64,000 nt of DNA. Origin: Bradyrhizobium liaoningense. GTDB taxonomy: Bacteria; Pseudomonadota; Alphaproteobacteria; Rhizobiales; Xanthobacteraceae. The notes beneath the pieces are model-generated. The model saw nothing but the letters and a program-made list of their open reading frames with translations, was not told where the DNA came from and made no database searches. Where the stretch lies: the NCBI RefSeq assembly GCF_018130955.1, contig NZ_JAFCJM010000038.1:1-64000 (forward strand), in the 5' to 3' direction. Positions 1-7,880 of this stretch are shown one piece after another; the first letter of the stretch is position 1, and every line of letters begins with the position of its first letter. The translations under genes were made by a program, and so were the position numbers.

Positions 1-50
1 GCGAGAGGATGACGCAAAAAGGGATTGACTAACCAAGGCCCGTTACAGAA

Positions 51-116
51 GCCCGGATGAGCGAAGCGATATCCGGGGCAGGTGGTCCCGCATGTCGCTT
101 CGCTCATGTGGGTTAC
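51..116. repeat. Intergenic palindromic repeat, family B
   Basis: An inverted element: a left arm reading CCCGGATGAGCGAAGCG is answered about 40 bases later by CGCTTCGCTCATGTGGG. The same family recurs at 26030-26107. It looks like a REP-type hairpin element and contains no reading frame. Together with the repeat at 142-263 it accounts for most of the first 253 bases, which hold no gene that I can support. Confidence 0.6.
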
Positions 117-141
117 AATCTTCGCTCTCCACAGGCGCAGC

Positions 142-263
142 CGTCATCCTGAGGTGCGCGCCCTTGCGCGCCTCGAAGGATGAGCCGCAAGCGCCTGTGG
201 CCCATCCTTCGAGGCTTCACCTTGCGATGCAAAGGCATCGCAAGGCTCGCACCTCAGGATGAC
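142..263. repeat. Intergenic palindromic repeat, family A
   Basis: Starts with CGTCATCCTGAGGTGCG and ends with its inverse CGCACCTCAGGATGACG, with internal inverted copies of CCTCGAAGGATG and a short stem TTGCGATGC/GCATCGCAA. The whole element can fold into one long branched hairpin. A related copy lies at 7738-7860. It sits downstream of the otnC transcript and could act as a transcript end or mRNA stabiliser, which is inference. Confidence 0.65.
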
Positions 264-505
264 GTCGGTGTGTGTGGTTGGCGCCCAGGTGGGCTAAGAT
301 TGCTACCCGAGCCTTGCCTTAGCCGCCGCCTGCAACATCGCTTCGACGTTGCGTCGAACTCTTCCTTTCCGATCGGATCAGTTGCGGCCAGTTCATCGTA
401 TGTCTTCTTATACGGAGACCACCAGTGATGGCGTAAGCCAATCTCATGGAGAACGCGGGCCGCCGCTTCTATCTCAGCTGGTGCAGGTTGTGTTGGATTG
501 GTCAT
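254..505 (-). CDS. Small unknown protein coupled to otnC, probably frameshifted
   Basis: An 83-residue frame beginning MTNPTQPAPAEIEAA. Its ATG overlaps the TGA of otnC (ATGA at 502-505), so it is probably translated by coupling. The first about 52 residues look like a real small helical protein (charged, with HHWWSPYKKTYDEL), but the rest is a Cys/Arg/Pro/Ser-rich tail typical of an out-of-frame read. Restoring one base near 346-352 would give a tail ending VEAMLQAAAKARLG and a TAG at 303-305, about 67 residues in all. I therefore suspect a one-base deletion, either real or a sequencing error. No function is recognised; position suggests an accessory to OtnC or simply a passenger of the operon. 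Confidence 0.5.
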   Translation of the reverse strand: MTNPTQPAPAEIEAAARVLHEIGLRHHWWSPYKKTYDELAATDPIGKEEFDATSKRCCRRRLRQGSGSNLSPPGRQPHTPTSS

Positions 506-1164
506 TTCTCGTGCCCATGCTCCGGCAGCGTCAGCCCAAACGTCTTTGCCAGATCCTTGACCTGCTCCGGCGACAGATAGCGCGGGTTCAGCCCGCGCAG
601 CAGCAGGTACAGCTTCGCCGTCTCCTCCAGCTCCTCGGTCGCGAACACCGCCGCCTCCAGCGTATCGCCGGCGACCACCGGGCCGTGATTGGCGAGCAGC
701 ACGGATGAGTATTTCCCCGCCAGTCCCTTGATCGCGTCTGCCACGGCGGGATCGCCCGGCCGGTAGTAAGGCACGAGCGCGGTCGGCGCGCACTTCATCA
801 TGTAGTAGGCCGTCATCGGCGGCAGTGCGGCGGCGGGATCGATCTCCGGGAGCATCGAGAGCGCGACCGAATGGGTGGAGTGCAAATGCACGATCGCCCG
901 CGCCGATCCGCGGGTCTCGTAGAGCGCGGTGTGCAGCGGCACCTCCTTGGTCGGGGCATCGCCGGAGACGAGCCTCCCCTGAGCATCCAGCCGCGTCAGC
1001 CGCGTCGGGTCGAGGAAGCCCAGCGAGGCGTTGGTCGGCGTCACCAGCCAGCCGTCCTCCAGCCTCACGCTGATGTTGCCGGAAGAGCCCGGCGTCAACC
1101 CGCGCTCGAACAGCGAGCGCCCGAAACGGCAGATATCGTCGCGAAGTCGTGTCTCGCTGCTCAT
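502..1164 (-). CDS. otnC: 3-oxo-tetronate 4-phosphate decarboxylase (class II aldolase family)
   Basis: 220 residues, class II aldolase/adducin fold. It should decarboxylate 3-oxo-tetronate 4-phosphate to dihydroxyacetone phosphate, the last step of the four-carbon acid sugar pathway. Visible family features are the phosphate-binding SSGNIS loop (27-32), the acidic residue E74 in KEVPLH, and the metal ligands H93 and H95 (HLHST) plus H160 (NHG). The start MSSETRL at 1164 is preferred to an upstream in-frame ATG at 1215 because the family begins here. The gene is divergent from ltnD, otnI and otnK, leaving about 120 bases for a shared control region. The neighbourhood rather than the protein alone fixes the substrate, since fuculose-phosphate aldolases share the fold. 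Confidence 0.85.
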   Translation of the reverse strand: MSSETRLRDDICRFGRSLFERGLTPGSSGNISVRLEDGWLVTPTNASLGFLDPTRLTRLDAQGRLVSGDAPTKEVPLHTALYETRGSARAIVHLHSTHSVALSMLPEIDPAAALPPMTAYYMMKCAPTALVPYYRPGDPAVADAIKGLAGKYSSVLLANHGPVVAGDTLEAAVFATEELEETAKLYLLLRGLNPRYLSPEQVKDLAKTFGLTLPEHGHEK

Positions 1165-1285
1165 GGCGGGCTTATCCTGTTGCCGCCTTGTCTCATGCTT
1201 TGGCAGCGCGGCCAAGCCGTGTTATTCGGTTCGAGAGGCCGCCTCAGATCGGCCGGTAAGGGAACGTTCCAGGGGATAAGTGTTC

Positions 1286-2203
1286 ATGTCTGCCTCCACG
1301 ACCAATTCGCAGCGTATCGCCGTTATCGGGCTCGGCTCGATGGGATTTGGCATGGCGACCTCGCTGAAGCGCGCCGGCCACGCGATAACCGGCTGCGACG
1401 TTTCGGCTGACGCGGTCGCGCGCTTCGTTGGGGATGGCGGCACGGGCGCCGGGACCCCGGCGGAGGCGGCCAAGGGGGCCGACATCGTCGTCAGCGTTGT
1501 GGTCAACGCCGCGCAGACCGAAGGGATCCTGTTCGGCAAGGACGGTGCCGCCGAGACCATGCCCAAGGACAGCGTCTTCATTTCGTCCGCCACCATGGAC
1601 CCAGAGGTGGCGCGGCGCCTTGCAAAACAGCTCGAGGCCACCGGCCGGCATTATCTCGATGCGCCGATCTCCGGCGGCGCCCAGCGCGCGGCCCAGGGCG
1701 AGCTGACGATCCTGGCCTCCGGCAGCCCGGCCGCCTTCGCCAAGGCGCGTCCCGCGCTCGACGCGATGGCGGCAAAGCTTTACGAGCTCGGCGATGCCGC
1801 CGGGCAGGGCGCCGCCTTCAAGATGATCAACCAGTTGCTGGCCGGCGTGCACATCGCAGCCGCTTCGGAGGCGATCGCCTTTGCCGCCAAGCAGGGCCTC
1901 GATATCCGCAAGGTCTACGAGGTGATCACGGCGTCCGCCGGCAATTCCTGGATGTTCGAGAACCGCATGCCGCACGTGCTCGACGGCGACTACACGCCGC
2001 GCAGCGCGGTCGAGATCTTTGTGAAGGACCTCGGCATCATCCAGGACATGGCGCGATCGGCGCGCTTTCCCGTCCCGGTCTCGGCCGCCGCGCTCCAGAT
2101 GTTCCTGATGACATCGGCCGCCGGCATGGGCCGCGACGACGACGCATCGGTTGCGCGCATGTATGCGCAGGTCACCGGCGTGAAACTGCCCGGCGAAAAG
2201 TAA
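1286..2203 (+). CDS. ltnD: L-threonate/tetronate dehydrogenase (beta-hydroxyacid dehydrogenase family)
   Basis: 305 residues. It oxidises a four-carbon sugar acid (L-threonate or similar) to the 2-oxo acid with NAD(P). The Rossmann motif GLGSMG lies at 15-20, the substrate loop DAPISGG at 125-131 and the catalytic Lys at 179 with Asn182, as in 6-phosphogluconate/3-hydroxyisobutyrate dehydrogenases. ATG at 1286 is chosen; an in-frame GTG at 1280 also exists, and AGGGG at 1271-1275 suits the ATG better. It is first in an operon with otnI and otnK. Tartronate semialdehyde reductase is the main alternative from sequence alone; the otnIKC context argues for threonate-type substrates. Confidence 0.82.
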   Translation: MSASTTNSQRIAVIGLGSMGFGMATSLKRAGHAITGCDVSADAVARFVGDGGTGAGTPAEAAKGADIVVSVVVNAAQTEGILFGKDGAAETMPKDSVFISSATMDPEVARRLAKQLEATGRHYLDAPISGGAQRAAQGELTILASGSPAAFAKARPALDAMAAKLYELGDAAGQGAAFKMINQLLAGVHIAAASEAIAFAAKQGLDIRKVYEVITASAGNSWMFENRMPHVLDGDYTPRSAVEIFVKDLGIIQDMARSARFPVPVSAAALQMFLMTSAAGMGRDDDASVARMYAQVTGVKLPGEK

Positions 2204-2226
2204 GAACGAGAGGAAGAGGACAGCCG

Positions 2227-3009
2227 ATGCCGCGCTTTGCCGCCAATCTCTCGATGATGTTCACCGAGGTGCCGTTCCTCGATCGCTTTGACGCTGCCGC
2301 AAAGGCCGGCTTCACCGCGGTCGAATTCCTGTTTCCCTATGAGCATCCGGCCGACGAGGTCGGCGCGCGCCTCAAGCGCAACGGCCTGACCCAGGCACTT
2401 TTCAACCTGCCGCCCGGCGACTGGAACGCCGGAGAGAAGGGCTTTGCGGCGCTGCCCGCGCGCTTCGACGACCTCAAGCGCAGCCTGGACACGGCGTTGC
2501 CTTACGCCAAGGCGACCGGCGTCAAGCGGCTGCACCTGATGGCCGGCATGGCCAGTCGCAGCGACCGTCTTGCCGTCGAGCAGTTCTACAAGTCTGTCGC
2601 CTGGGCCGCGGAATTTTTCGCACCGCACGGCCTCGACGTCGTGATCGAGCCGATCAATCCGCGCAACGTGCCCGGCTACTTCCTCAACGACTTTCGGTTC
2701 GCGCGCGACCTAATCGAGGAGCTGAAGATCCCGAACCTGAAACTCCAGTTCGACATCTATCATTGCCAGATCATCCACGGCGACGTCACCATGCACCTGC
2801 GCGAGATGATGCCGATCATCGGCCACATCCAGATCGCCAGCATCCCCTCGCGCAACGAGCCTGATGGCGAAGAGCTGAACTATCCGTTCCTGTTCGCCGA
2901 GCTCGACCGGCTCGGCTATTCAGGCTTTGTCGGCTGCGAATACAATCCGCGCGGCAAGACCGCTGACGGTCTCGCCTGGTTCAAGCCCTACGCTGGAGCA
3001 AAGTCGTGA
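2227..3009 (+). CDS. otnI: 2-oxo-tetronate isomerase (hydroxypyruvate isomerase family)
   Basis: 260 residues, a TIM-barrel of the xylose isomerase/hydroxypyruvate isomerase group. It should convert 2-oxo-tetronate to 3-oxo-tetronate. Likely metal ligands are E141 (IEPINPRNVPG), D176 (QFDIYH) and E238 (GCEYNPRG), the spacing seen in Hyi proteins. A purine-rich Shine-Dalgarno precedes the ATG by about 8 bases. Its TGA overlaps the GTG of otnK (GTGA at 3006-3009), so the two proteins are translationally coupled. Without the kinase and decarboxylase neighbours it would be named hydroxypyruvate isomerase. Confidence 0.85.
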   Translation: MPRFAANLSMMFTEVPFLDRFDAAAKAGFTAVEFLFPYEHPADEVGARLKRNGLTQALFNLPPGDWNAGEKGFAALPARFDDLKRSLDTALPYAKATGVKRLHLMAGMASRSDRLAVEQFYKSVAWAAEFFAPHGLDVVIEPINPRNVPGYFLNDFRFARDLIEELKIPNLKLQFDIYHCQIIHGDVTMHLREMMPIIGHIQIASIPSRNEPDGEELNYPFLFAELDRLGYSGFVGCEYNPRGKTADGLAWFKPYAGAKS

Positions 3010-4280
3010 CACTCGCGCTGGGTTGCATCGCCGACGACTATACCGGCGCCTCCGATCTCGCCAACACGCTGACGCGTGCGGGTCTCCGCACCGTGCAGAC
3101 CATCGGTGTGCCGTCGGATGATCTGGCGCTGCCAGAGGTTGATGCCGTCGTGGTGTCGCTCAAGAGCCGCTCGATCGAGGCGGGGCTTGCAGTGACGCGC
3201 TCGCGCGCCGCGGAAAAATGGCTGCGCAGCCGCGGCGCCTCGCACGTGCTGTTCAAGATCTGCTCGACCTTCGATTCCACCGATGCCGGCAATATCGGTC
3301 CCGTGATGGATGCGCTGCGCGACGATTGCAGCGAGGCGATCGTGCTGGTCACGCCGGCCTTCCCGGAGACCGGGCGCACCGTCTACCAGGGCAACCTCTT
3401 CGTTGGCGCGGTGCCGCTCAACGAAAGCCCGCTGAAGGACCATCCGCTCAATCCCATGCACGATTCCAATCTGGCGCGCGTGCTGGCGCGCCAGAGCAGC
3501 ACCAACGTCGGTCTCGTCGACCTCGCGACCGTGACGCGCGGCGCTGAGGCCGTCCGTGCACGGCTGTCCGATCTTGCAGCCAAGGGCATCGGCGCCGCAA
3601 TCATCGACGCGGTGTTCGACCGCGACCTCGAGACCATCGGCCTCGTCGCAGGCAGCCACCGCCTCTCGGTCGGCGCCTCCGGCATCGGGCTTGGTCTCGC
3701 GCGCGCGCTGGTCTCCTCGGGCAAGGTAACCTCGAACGCGTCGGGCGCGGACGCTGGCGCGCCGGTGGGCGGTCCCGCCGCATGTCTCGCCGGAAGTTGC
3801 TCGCAGGCGACCTTGCAGCAGATGGCCAATGCCGAGCGTGCCATGCCGGTGCTGCATCTCGATCCGACCCGTATCTTCACGGACAACGAGGCCCAGCGCG
3901 CGCTGGCCTGGGCGCGTCAGCGACTCTCGGACGGTCCGCTCCTGATCGCGTCGAGTGCAACGCCGGAGGCAGTCGCCGCCGTCCAGTCGCGCTACGGCCG
4001 TGACGCGGCCGGCCATGCGATCGAGCAGACCATGGCTGACATCGCCGAAGGGCTCGTGCAATCCGGCGTGCACCGACTGGTCGTCGCCGGCGGCGAGACC
4101 TCGGGCGCCGTGGTCGATCGTCTGAAGATTCCCGGCTTCCTCGTCGGCGCGGAGATCGCTGCGGGAGTCCCGGTGCTGCGTGCCGTTGGTGCAAAAGAAG
4201 GCGCCATGTTGCTTGCTCTAAAATCAGGCAATTTCGGCGGGCCGGAGTTCTTCACCGACGCGCTTGGGCTCATGCGCTGA
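3006..4280 (+). CDS. otnK: 3-oxo-tetronate kinase (four-carbon acid sugar kinase)
   Basis: 424 residues, two-domain kinase of the DUF1537/FASK family. It phosphorylates 3-oxo-tetronate at O4 using ATP. The N-terminal substrate domain opens with IADDYTGASDL (8-18) and carries KICSTFDSTDAGNIG (84-98). The C-terminal nucleotide domain carries the glycine-rich GGETSGAVVDR near residue 361. The GTG start overlaps the end of otnI. Length and both signatures are normal for the family, and the gene makes the otnCIK/ltnD pathway complete in this window except for a transporter and regulator, neither of which is visible. Confidence 0.88.
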   Translation: MTLALGCIADDYTGASDLANTLTRAGLRTVQTIGVPSDDLALPEVDAVVVSLKSRSIEAGLAVTRSRAAEKWLRSRGASHVLFKICSTFDSTDAGNIGPVMDALRDDCSEAIVLVTPAFPETGRTVYQGNLFVGAVPLNESPLKDHPLNPMHDSNLARVLARQSSTNVGLVDLATVTRGAEAVRARLSDLAAKGIGAAIIDAVFDRDLETIGLVAGSHRLSVGASGIGLGLARALVSSGKVTSNASGADAGAPVGGPAACLAGSCSQATLQQMANAERAMPVLHLDPTRIFTDNEAQRALAWARQRLSDGPLLIASSATPEAVAAVQSRYGRDAAGHAIEQTMADIAEGLVQSGVHRLVVAGGETSGAVVDRLKIPGFLVGAEIAAGVPVLRAVGAKEGAMLLALKSGNFGGPEFFTDALGLMR

Positions 4281-4302
4281 GCGCAGGGCTCTTTAGGTCC
4301 TT

Positions 4303-4368
4303 ATTTATCTCTTTCGGGTTCCGTACCCGTACGGAATTTATCTCTTTTGGGTTCCGTACTCGTACGGA
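4303..4368. repeat. Two tandem 33-bp repeats, each with a palindrome
   Basis: Positions 4303-4335 and 4336-4368 are head-to-tail copies that differ at only two bases. Each contains an inverted repeat TCCGTAC-NN-GTACGGA; the first copy extends to 8-base arms, TTCCGTACCCGTACGGAA. The pair lies 116 bases before the chemoreceptor ATG and 22 bases after otnK. Paired dyads of this size resemble binding sites for a dimeric repressor such as a TetR-family protein, but no regulator gene is nearby, so the assignment is inference. Confidence 0.7.
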
Positions 4369-4483
4369 GTCGCAGTTAACATCTGCTCAGATGGTTTCGT
4401 GCTTGATGTCGGCGGTACTCCCTCTAGTTGTTACGTCGATTTCCGGATGCGCCGTCCGCGCCCGCACAAAAGAGACTCCGACA

Positions 4484-6166
4484 ATGTTTTCCAAGATCTC
4501 GATCCGCGCCAAGATCATCATGGTGATTTCCTTCCTGCTGGTCGCGATAGTGGGACTTGGGCTGTTCTCCATTAGGGAGATGCAGGGGATCAATGCGAAT
4601 GCGGCCGAGCTTCAGACTCGTTGGATGTCCCGGGCCCGCGCGACCGGAGATCTGCAAATGGGCATGATGCGCTACAGGCTCCTTGTGCGCGATCACATAC
4701 TCACAACTGATGCGGATAAGAAAGTTGCCGTGGATAAGAAGGCCACGAGTCAGGAGAGCGACAACGAGCGCTTCGTGAAGGCCTATGAAGCGACGATCGT
4801 TTCAGCGGAAGAGCGGAGCTTGTATGACGAGTTCCGCAAATCATGGACGGGGTTCATGAACATTTCCAAGGACGTTTTGACGCTGTCTCGAAATCAGGAA
4901 CAGGCCAAGGCGGTGGACATGTTTTTGAACAAGGCCGCGCCCCTCGGGTATCAGTCCGACGAAACGCTCGCAAAGAGTCTGGCGCTGAGCGACAAGGGCG
5001 CGGATGCCGCAGGCCGGGCTGCGGATGCTAGCTACGCCTTCGCCTTCTTGCTGGTCTCGATCATTCTCGGCACGGCCGTCGTGATCGGCATCGGCGTCAG
5101 CGTCTATCTGGTGCGCGACGTCTCCAGCGGCATCAACTCGATCATCGAGCCGATGCAGGCGCTCGGCAAGGGCGACCTCACCGCGGAAGTGTCGCATCGG
5201 GGCGAGAAGACCGAGATCGGCGCCATGGCCGACGTGCTCCAGGTCTTCAAGGAGGCGCTGATTGCCAAGAAGGCGGCGGACGAAGCCGCCGCCGCCGATG
5301 CGGAAGCCAAGATCGAGCGCGGCCGCCGCGTCGACAACGTCACGCGCGAGTTCGAAGCCATGATCGGCGAGATCGTGCAGACGGTGTCGTCCGCCTCGAC
5401 CCAGCTCGAGGCATCCGCCTCGACGCTGACCGCGACCGCCGATCGCTCCCAGCAGATGGCGACTACGGTTGCCGCCGCATCCGAGGAAGCCTCCACCAAC
5501 GTGCAGTCGGTGGCGTCCGCGACCGAGGAGATGGCCTCGTCGGTCGGCGAGATCAGCCGTCAGGTGCAGGAGTCGGCGCGGATGGCCGGCGATGCCGTCG
5601 GCCAGGCGCGGACCACCAGCGAACGTGTGAGCGAGCTGTTGAAGGCCGCGTCCCGCATCGGCGACGTCGTCGAGCTCATCAACACCATCGCCGGCCAGAC
5701 CAACCTCCTCGCGCTGAACGCGACCATCGAGGCGGCGCGCGCGGGCGAAGCCGGCCGCGGCTTTGCGGTGGTGGCCTCGGAAGTGAAGGCGCTCGCCGAG
5801 CAGACGGCGAAGGCGACCGGCGAGATCGGCCAGCAGATCACCGGCATCCAGGCCGCGACCAACGACTCCGTCAGCGCGATCAAGGAAATCTCCTCGACCA
5901 TCGAGCGCCTGTCGGAAATCTCATCGGCCATTGCCGCGGCCGTGGAAGAGCAGGGTGCGGCGACCCAGGAGATCTCCCGCAACGTACAGCAGGCCGCGCA
6001 CGGCACCCAGCAGGTCTCTTCCAACATCACCGACGTGCAGCGGGGCGCGACCGAGACCGGCACGGCCTCCTCGCAGGTGCTGTCGGCGGCGCGGATGCTG
6101 TCGAACGATTCGGGGCGCCTGAAGGACGAAGTCAGCAAGTTCCTCGCCAACGTCCGCGCGGCCTGA
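4484..6166 (+). CDS. Methyl-accepting chemotaxis protein
   Basis: 560 residues. A transmembrane chemoreceptor: TM1 at about 11-30, a periplasmic four-helix-bundle sensor region at about 31-184, TM2 at about 185-209, HAMP at about 208-262, then the coiled-coil signalling domain. The conserved hairpin tip, with QTNLLALNATIEAARAGEAG and then AVVASEVKALAEQT, falls at 405-441. It ends in VRAA without a CheB/CheR-docking pentapeptide. The start MFSKISIRAK at 4484 is chosen over an upstream ATG because it puts TM1 at the N-terminus. The ligand is unknown. The gene stands alone, facing the convergent thiolase-like gene only 16 bases away, and the palindromic repeats upstream may control it. Confidence 0.92.
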   Translation: MFSKISIRAKIIMVISFLLVAIVGLGLFSIREMQGINANAAELQTRWMSRARATGDLQMGMMRYRLLVRDHILTTDADKKVAVDKKATSQESDNERFVKAYEATIVSAEERSLYDEFRKSWTGFMNISKDVLTLSRNQEQAKAVDMFLNKAAPLGYQSDETLAKSLALSDKGADAAGRAADASYAFAFLLVSIILGTAVVIGIGVSVYLVRDVSSGINSIIEPMQALGKGDLTAEVSHRGEKTEIGAMADVLQVFKEALIAKKAADEAAAADAEAKIERGRRVDNVTREFEAMIGEIVQTVSSASTQLEASASTLTATADRSQQMATTVAAASEEASTNVQSVASATEEMASSVGEISRQVQESARMAGDAVGQARTTSERVSELLKAASRIGDVVELINTIAGQTNLLALNATIEAARAGEAGRGFAVVASEVKALAEQTAKATGEIGQQITGIQAATNDSVSAIKEISSTIERLSEISSAIAAAVEEQGAATQEISRNVQQAAHGTQQVSSNITDVQRGATETGTASSQVLSAARMLSNDSGRLKDEVSKFLANVRAA

Positions 6167-6182
6167 GTCGGGACGAGGGAAA

Positions 6183-7697
6183 TCAGGCCACCCGCCACTC
6201 CGGCACGCCATCGGCGGCCATCGTGATGTCGCCGAGCGAACCCACCGGCGTGCTGTTCATGTTGAGCAGATGCGCCAGCGTCGCGGTATCGCCTGCCGGG
6301 ATGCGGCCAAGCGTCCGCCGATCGTCCGCCGTGCGCAGCATGACGACGCCGTGCTCGACATCGCCGTTGCGGCCGTAGAGCACGGTAAAGCTTTCGACCT
6401 TGCCCTTGCCGCTCGCCTCGGTGACGAAGTCCGGCACCGCGCGCTTGTTGCGGTCGGCCACCGCCTGCACGGAGGTGTCCTGCGCGAGCGGCTCGCGCGG
6501 CGGCGTCCTGGAGACCACCAGCGCATGATGTTTTGTGACGAAGCCGCCCTGGCCGTAGAGCAGGCCGAGATTGGCACCGTTGCGCAAGCGGCGCACCATC
6601 GCGCAGGCCGCATGCGTCATGTAGGTGTTGAGCGGTGCGCCGAAGAAGGTGAGGCCGCCGGTCACGGTCGGCTGCACGTCGGCCCCTAAGCCCAACGTCC
6701 GCCGCGCCATTTTTGGCACGCAGGGGAAGCAGCTATAAAGCTCGATCGCGTCGAATTTTTTGCCGTCGCCGCCCGCGAGACCCATCACCGCATTGAGCAC
6801 CGCATTCTGCGGATGGCTCTCGTAGAACTGGTCGCGCAGCAGATAATCGCGCGGTTCTTCGGCGGAGGCGCCGCCGAGTGGATAGATCAGCTTGTCCTCG
6901 GTGATGCCGGCCGCACGTGCCTTGGCGAGGCTGGTGAGCAGCAGCGCTCCGCCCATGTTGACGCTTGGGTTGGCAACCATGAGCTTGTTGTAGGGCCATG
7001 CGATCAGCCGGTTATCAGCAGTCGGCGTCGTGATCTCGTCCGGTGCAAACCGCCGCTTCAGCCAGGCGTTGGGATTCTGCGCGGCCGCTTCCGAGTAACG
7101 CGACCACAGCGTGCCTGACTCGGCCATCGCCTCGCGCGGCGTCTGTCCCCAATGCGCCGACGATGCGCCCTCATAGAACGGATAGACGGTTACAGGGCGG
7201 AACACGCCGAGCTTGACCGCAAGCGGCTTCTGGAATGCCGCCCCGCGCTTCGGCTCTTCGACATCATGGGCAAATGGCGTCCACTGCAGCTTTGAGCCGG
7301 CGCGCTCAGCCTTGGTCGCGGTCGACTGCGCCTCGGCGCCGACGACAGCGGCCACCGTGCATTCGCCGCGCGCGATGCGTTGGGCGGCTTCGTGCAGATA
7401 GCGGATCGGGCTCTCGCCGCCGACCGGGCCGTAATAGCAATGCGCCGGCGCAATCCCGAGGCGCTGCGCCAGCAGCCTTTCCGGATCGCGATAGCGCCAG
7501 CTCAGAAAGTTGACGACGTCGAGCGACTGCACCTCGCCGAGCAGCTTTGCACCGGCGTCTTCCTCGGCACGCCGCAGCGCCTGCTCCAGCAGGTCGAGCG
7601 GCTCGAGGCCCGCGGTGATCTCCCTGGGACGATCGACGATCTCGCCGATGCCGACGATGACGGGAATGCGGTCCGGGGAGGTATGAGAGTTGGTCAT
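6183..7697 (-). CDS. Thiolase-like protein lacking the catalytic cysteine (TLP1 type)
   Basis: 504 residues, usually annotated acetyl-CoA acetyltransferase. The fold is thiolase-like, but the loop that carries the acylated Cys in true thiolases reads GGESP (93-97), so classical thiolysis is not expected. A C-terminal extension of about 100 residues (about 405-504) follows the thiolase core. Both traits match mycobacterial thiolase-like protein type 1, which binds CoA but lacks thiolase activity. The start MTNSHTSPDR at 7697 is chosen over ATG 7766. It is surrounded by acyl-CoA genes, so a CoA-thioester substrate is likely but its reaction is unknown. Confidence 0.75.
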   Translation of the reverse strand: MTNSHTSPDRIPVIVGIGEIVDRPREITAGLEPLDLLEQALRRAEEDAGAKLLGEVQSLDVVNFLSWRYRDPERLLAQRLGIAPAHCYYGPVGGESPIRYLHEAAQRIARGECTVAAVVGAEAQSTATKAERAGSKLQWTPFAHDVEEPKRGAAFQKPLAVKLGVFRPVTVYPFYEGASSAHWGQTPREAMAESGTLWSRYSEAAAQNPNAWLKRRFAPDEITTPTADNRLIAWPYNKLMVANPSVNMGGALLLTSLAKARAAGITEDKLIYPLGGASAEEPRDYLLRDQFYESHPQNAVLNAVMGLAGGDGKKFDAIELYSCFPCVPKMARRTLGLGADVQPTVTGGLTFFGAPLNTYMTHAACAMVRRLRNGANLGLLYGQGGFVTKHHALVVSRTPPREPLAQDTSVQAVADRNKRAVPDFVTEASGKGKVESFTVLYGRNGDVEHGVVMLRTADDRRTLGRIPAGDTATLAHLLNMNSTPVGSLGDITMAADGVPEWRVA

Positions 7698-7737
7698 TGT
7701 TCTTGTTTCACATTCTAAATCTTCAGCACGCCGTTGC

Positions 7738-7860
7738 CCTTCGAGGGCCGCTGAAGAAGCGGCCACCTCAGGGTGACGGATACGGGGAGAACGTCATCCT
7801 GAGGTGCGAGGCCGGCGGCGCATTGCGCCGCTGGGCGAGCCTTGAAGGATGGGCCTCGGG
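7738..7860. repeat. Intergenic palindromic repeat, family A
   Basis: Contains CGTCATCCTGAGGTGCGAG and the inverse CACCTCAGGGTGACGG, with an inner stem GCGGCGCATTGCGCCGC and a TTGAAGGATGGG arm. It is related to 142-263. It fills the gap between the thiolase-like gene and the nitronate monooxygenase gene on the minus strand. Confidence 0.55.
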
Positions 7861-7880
7861 TGCTGCTCCGGCCACAAACA

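Noticed and set aside
2988..4073. A 361-residue frame on the minus strand
   Set aside because: It is antisense to otnK, whose kinase motifs are intact; composition is that of a shadow.
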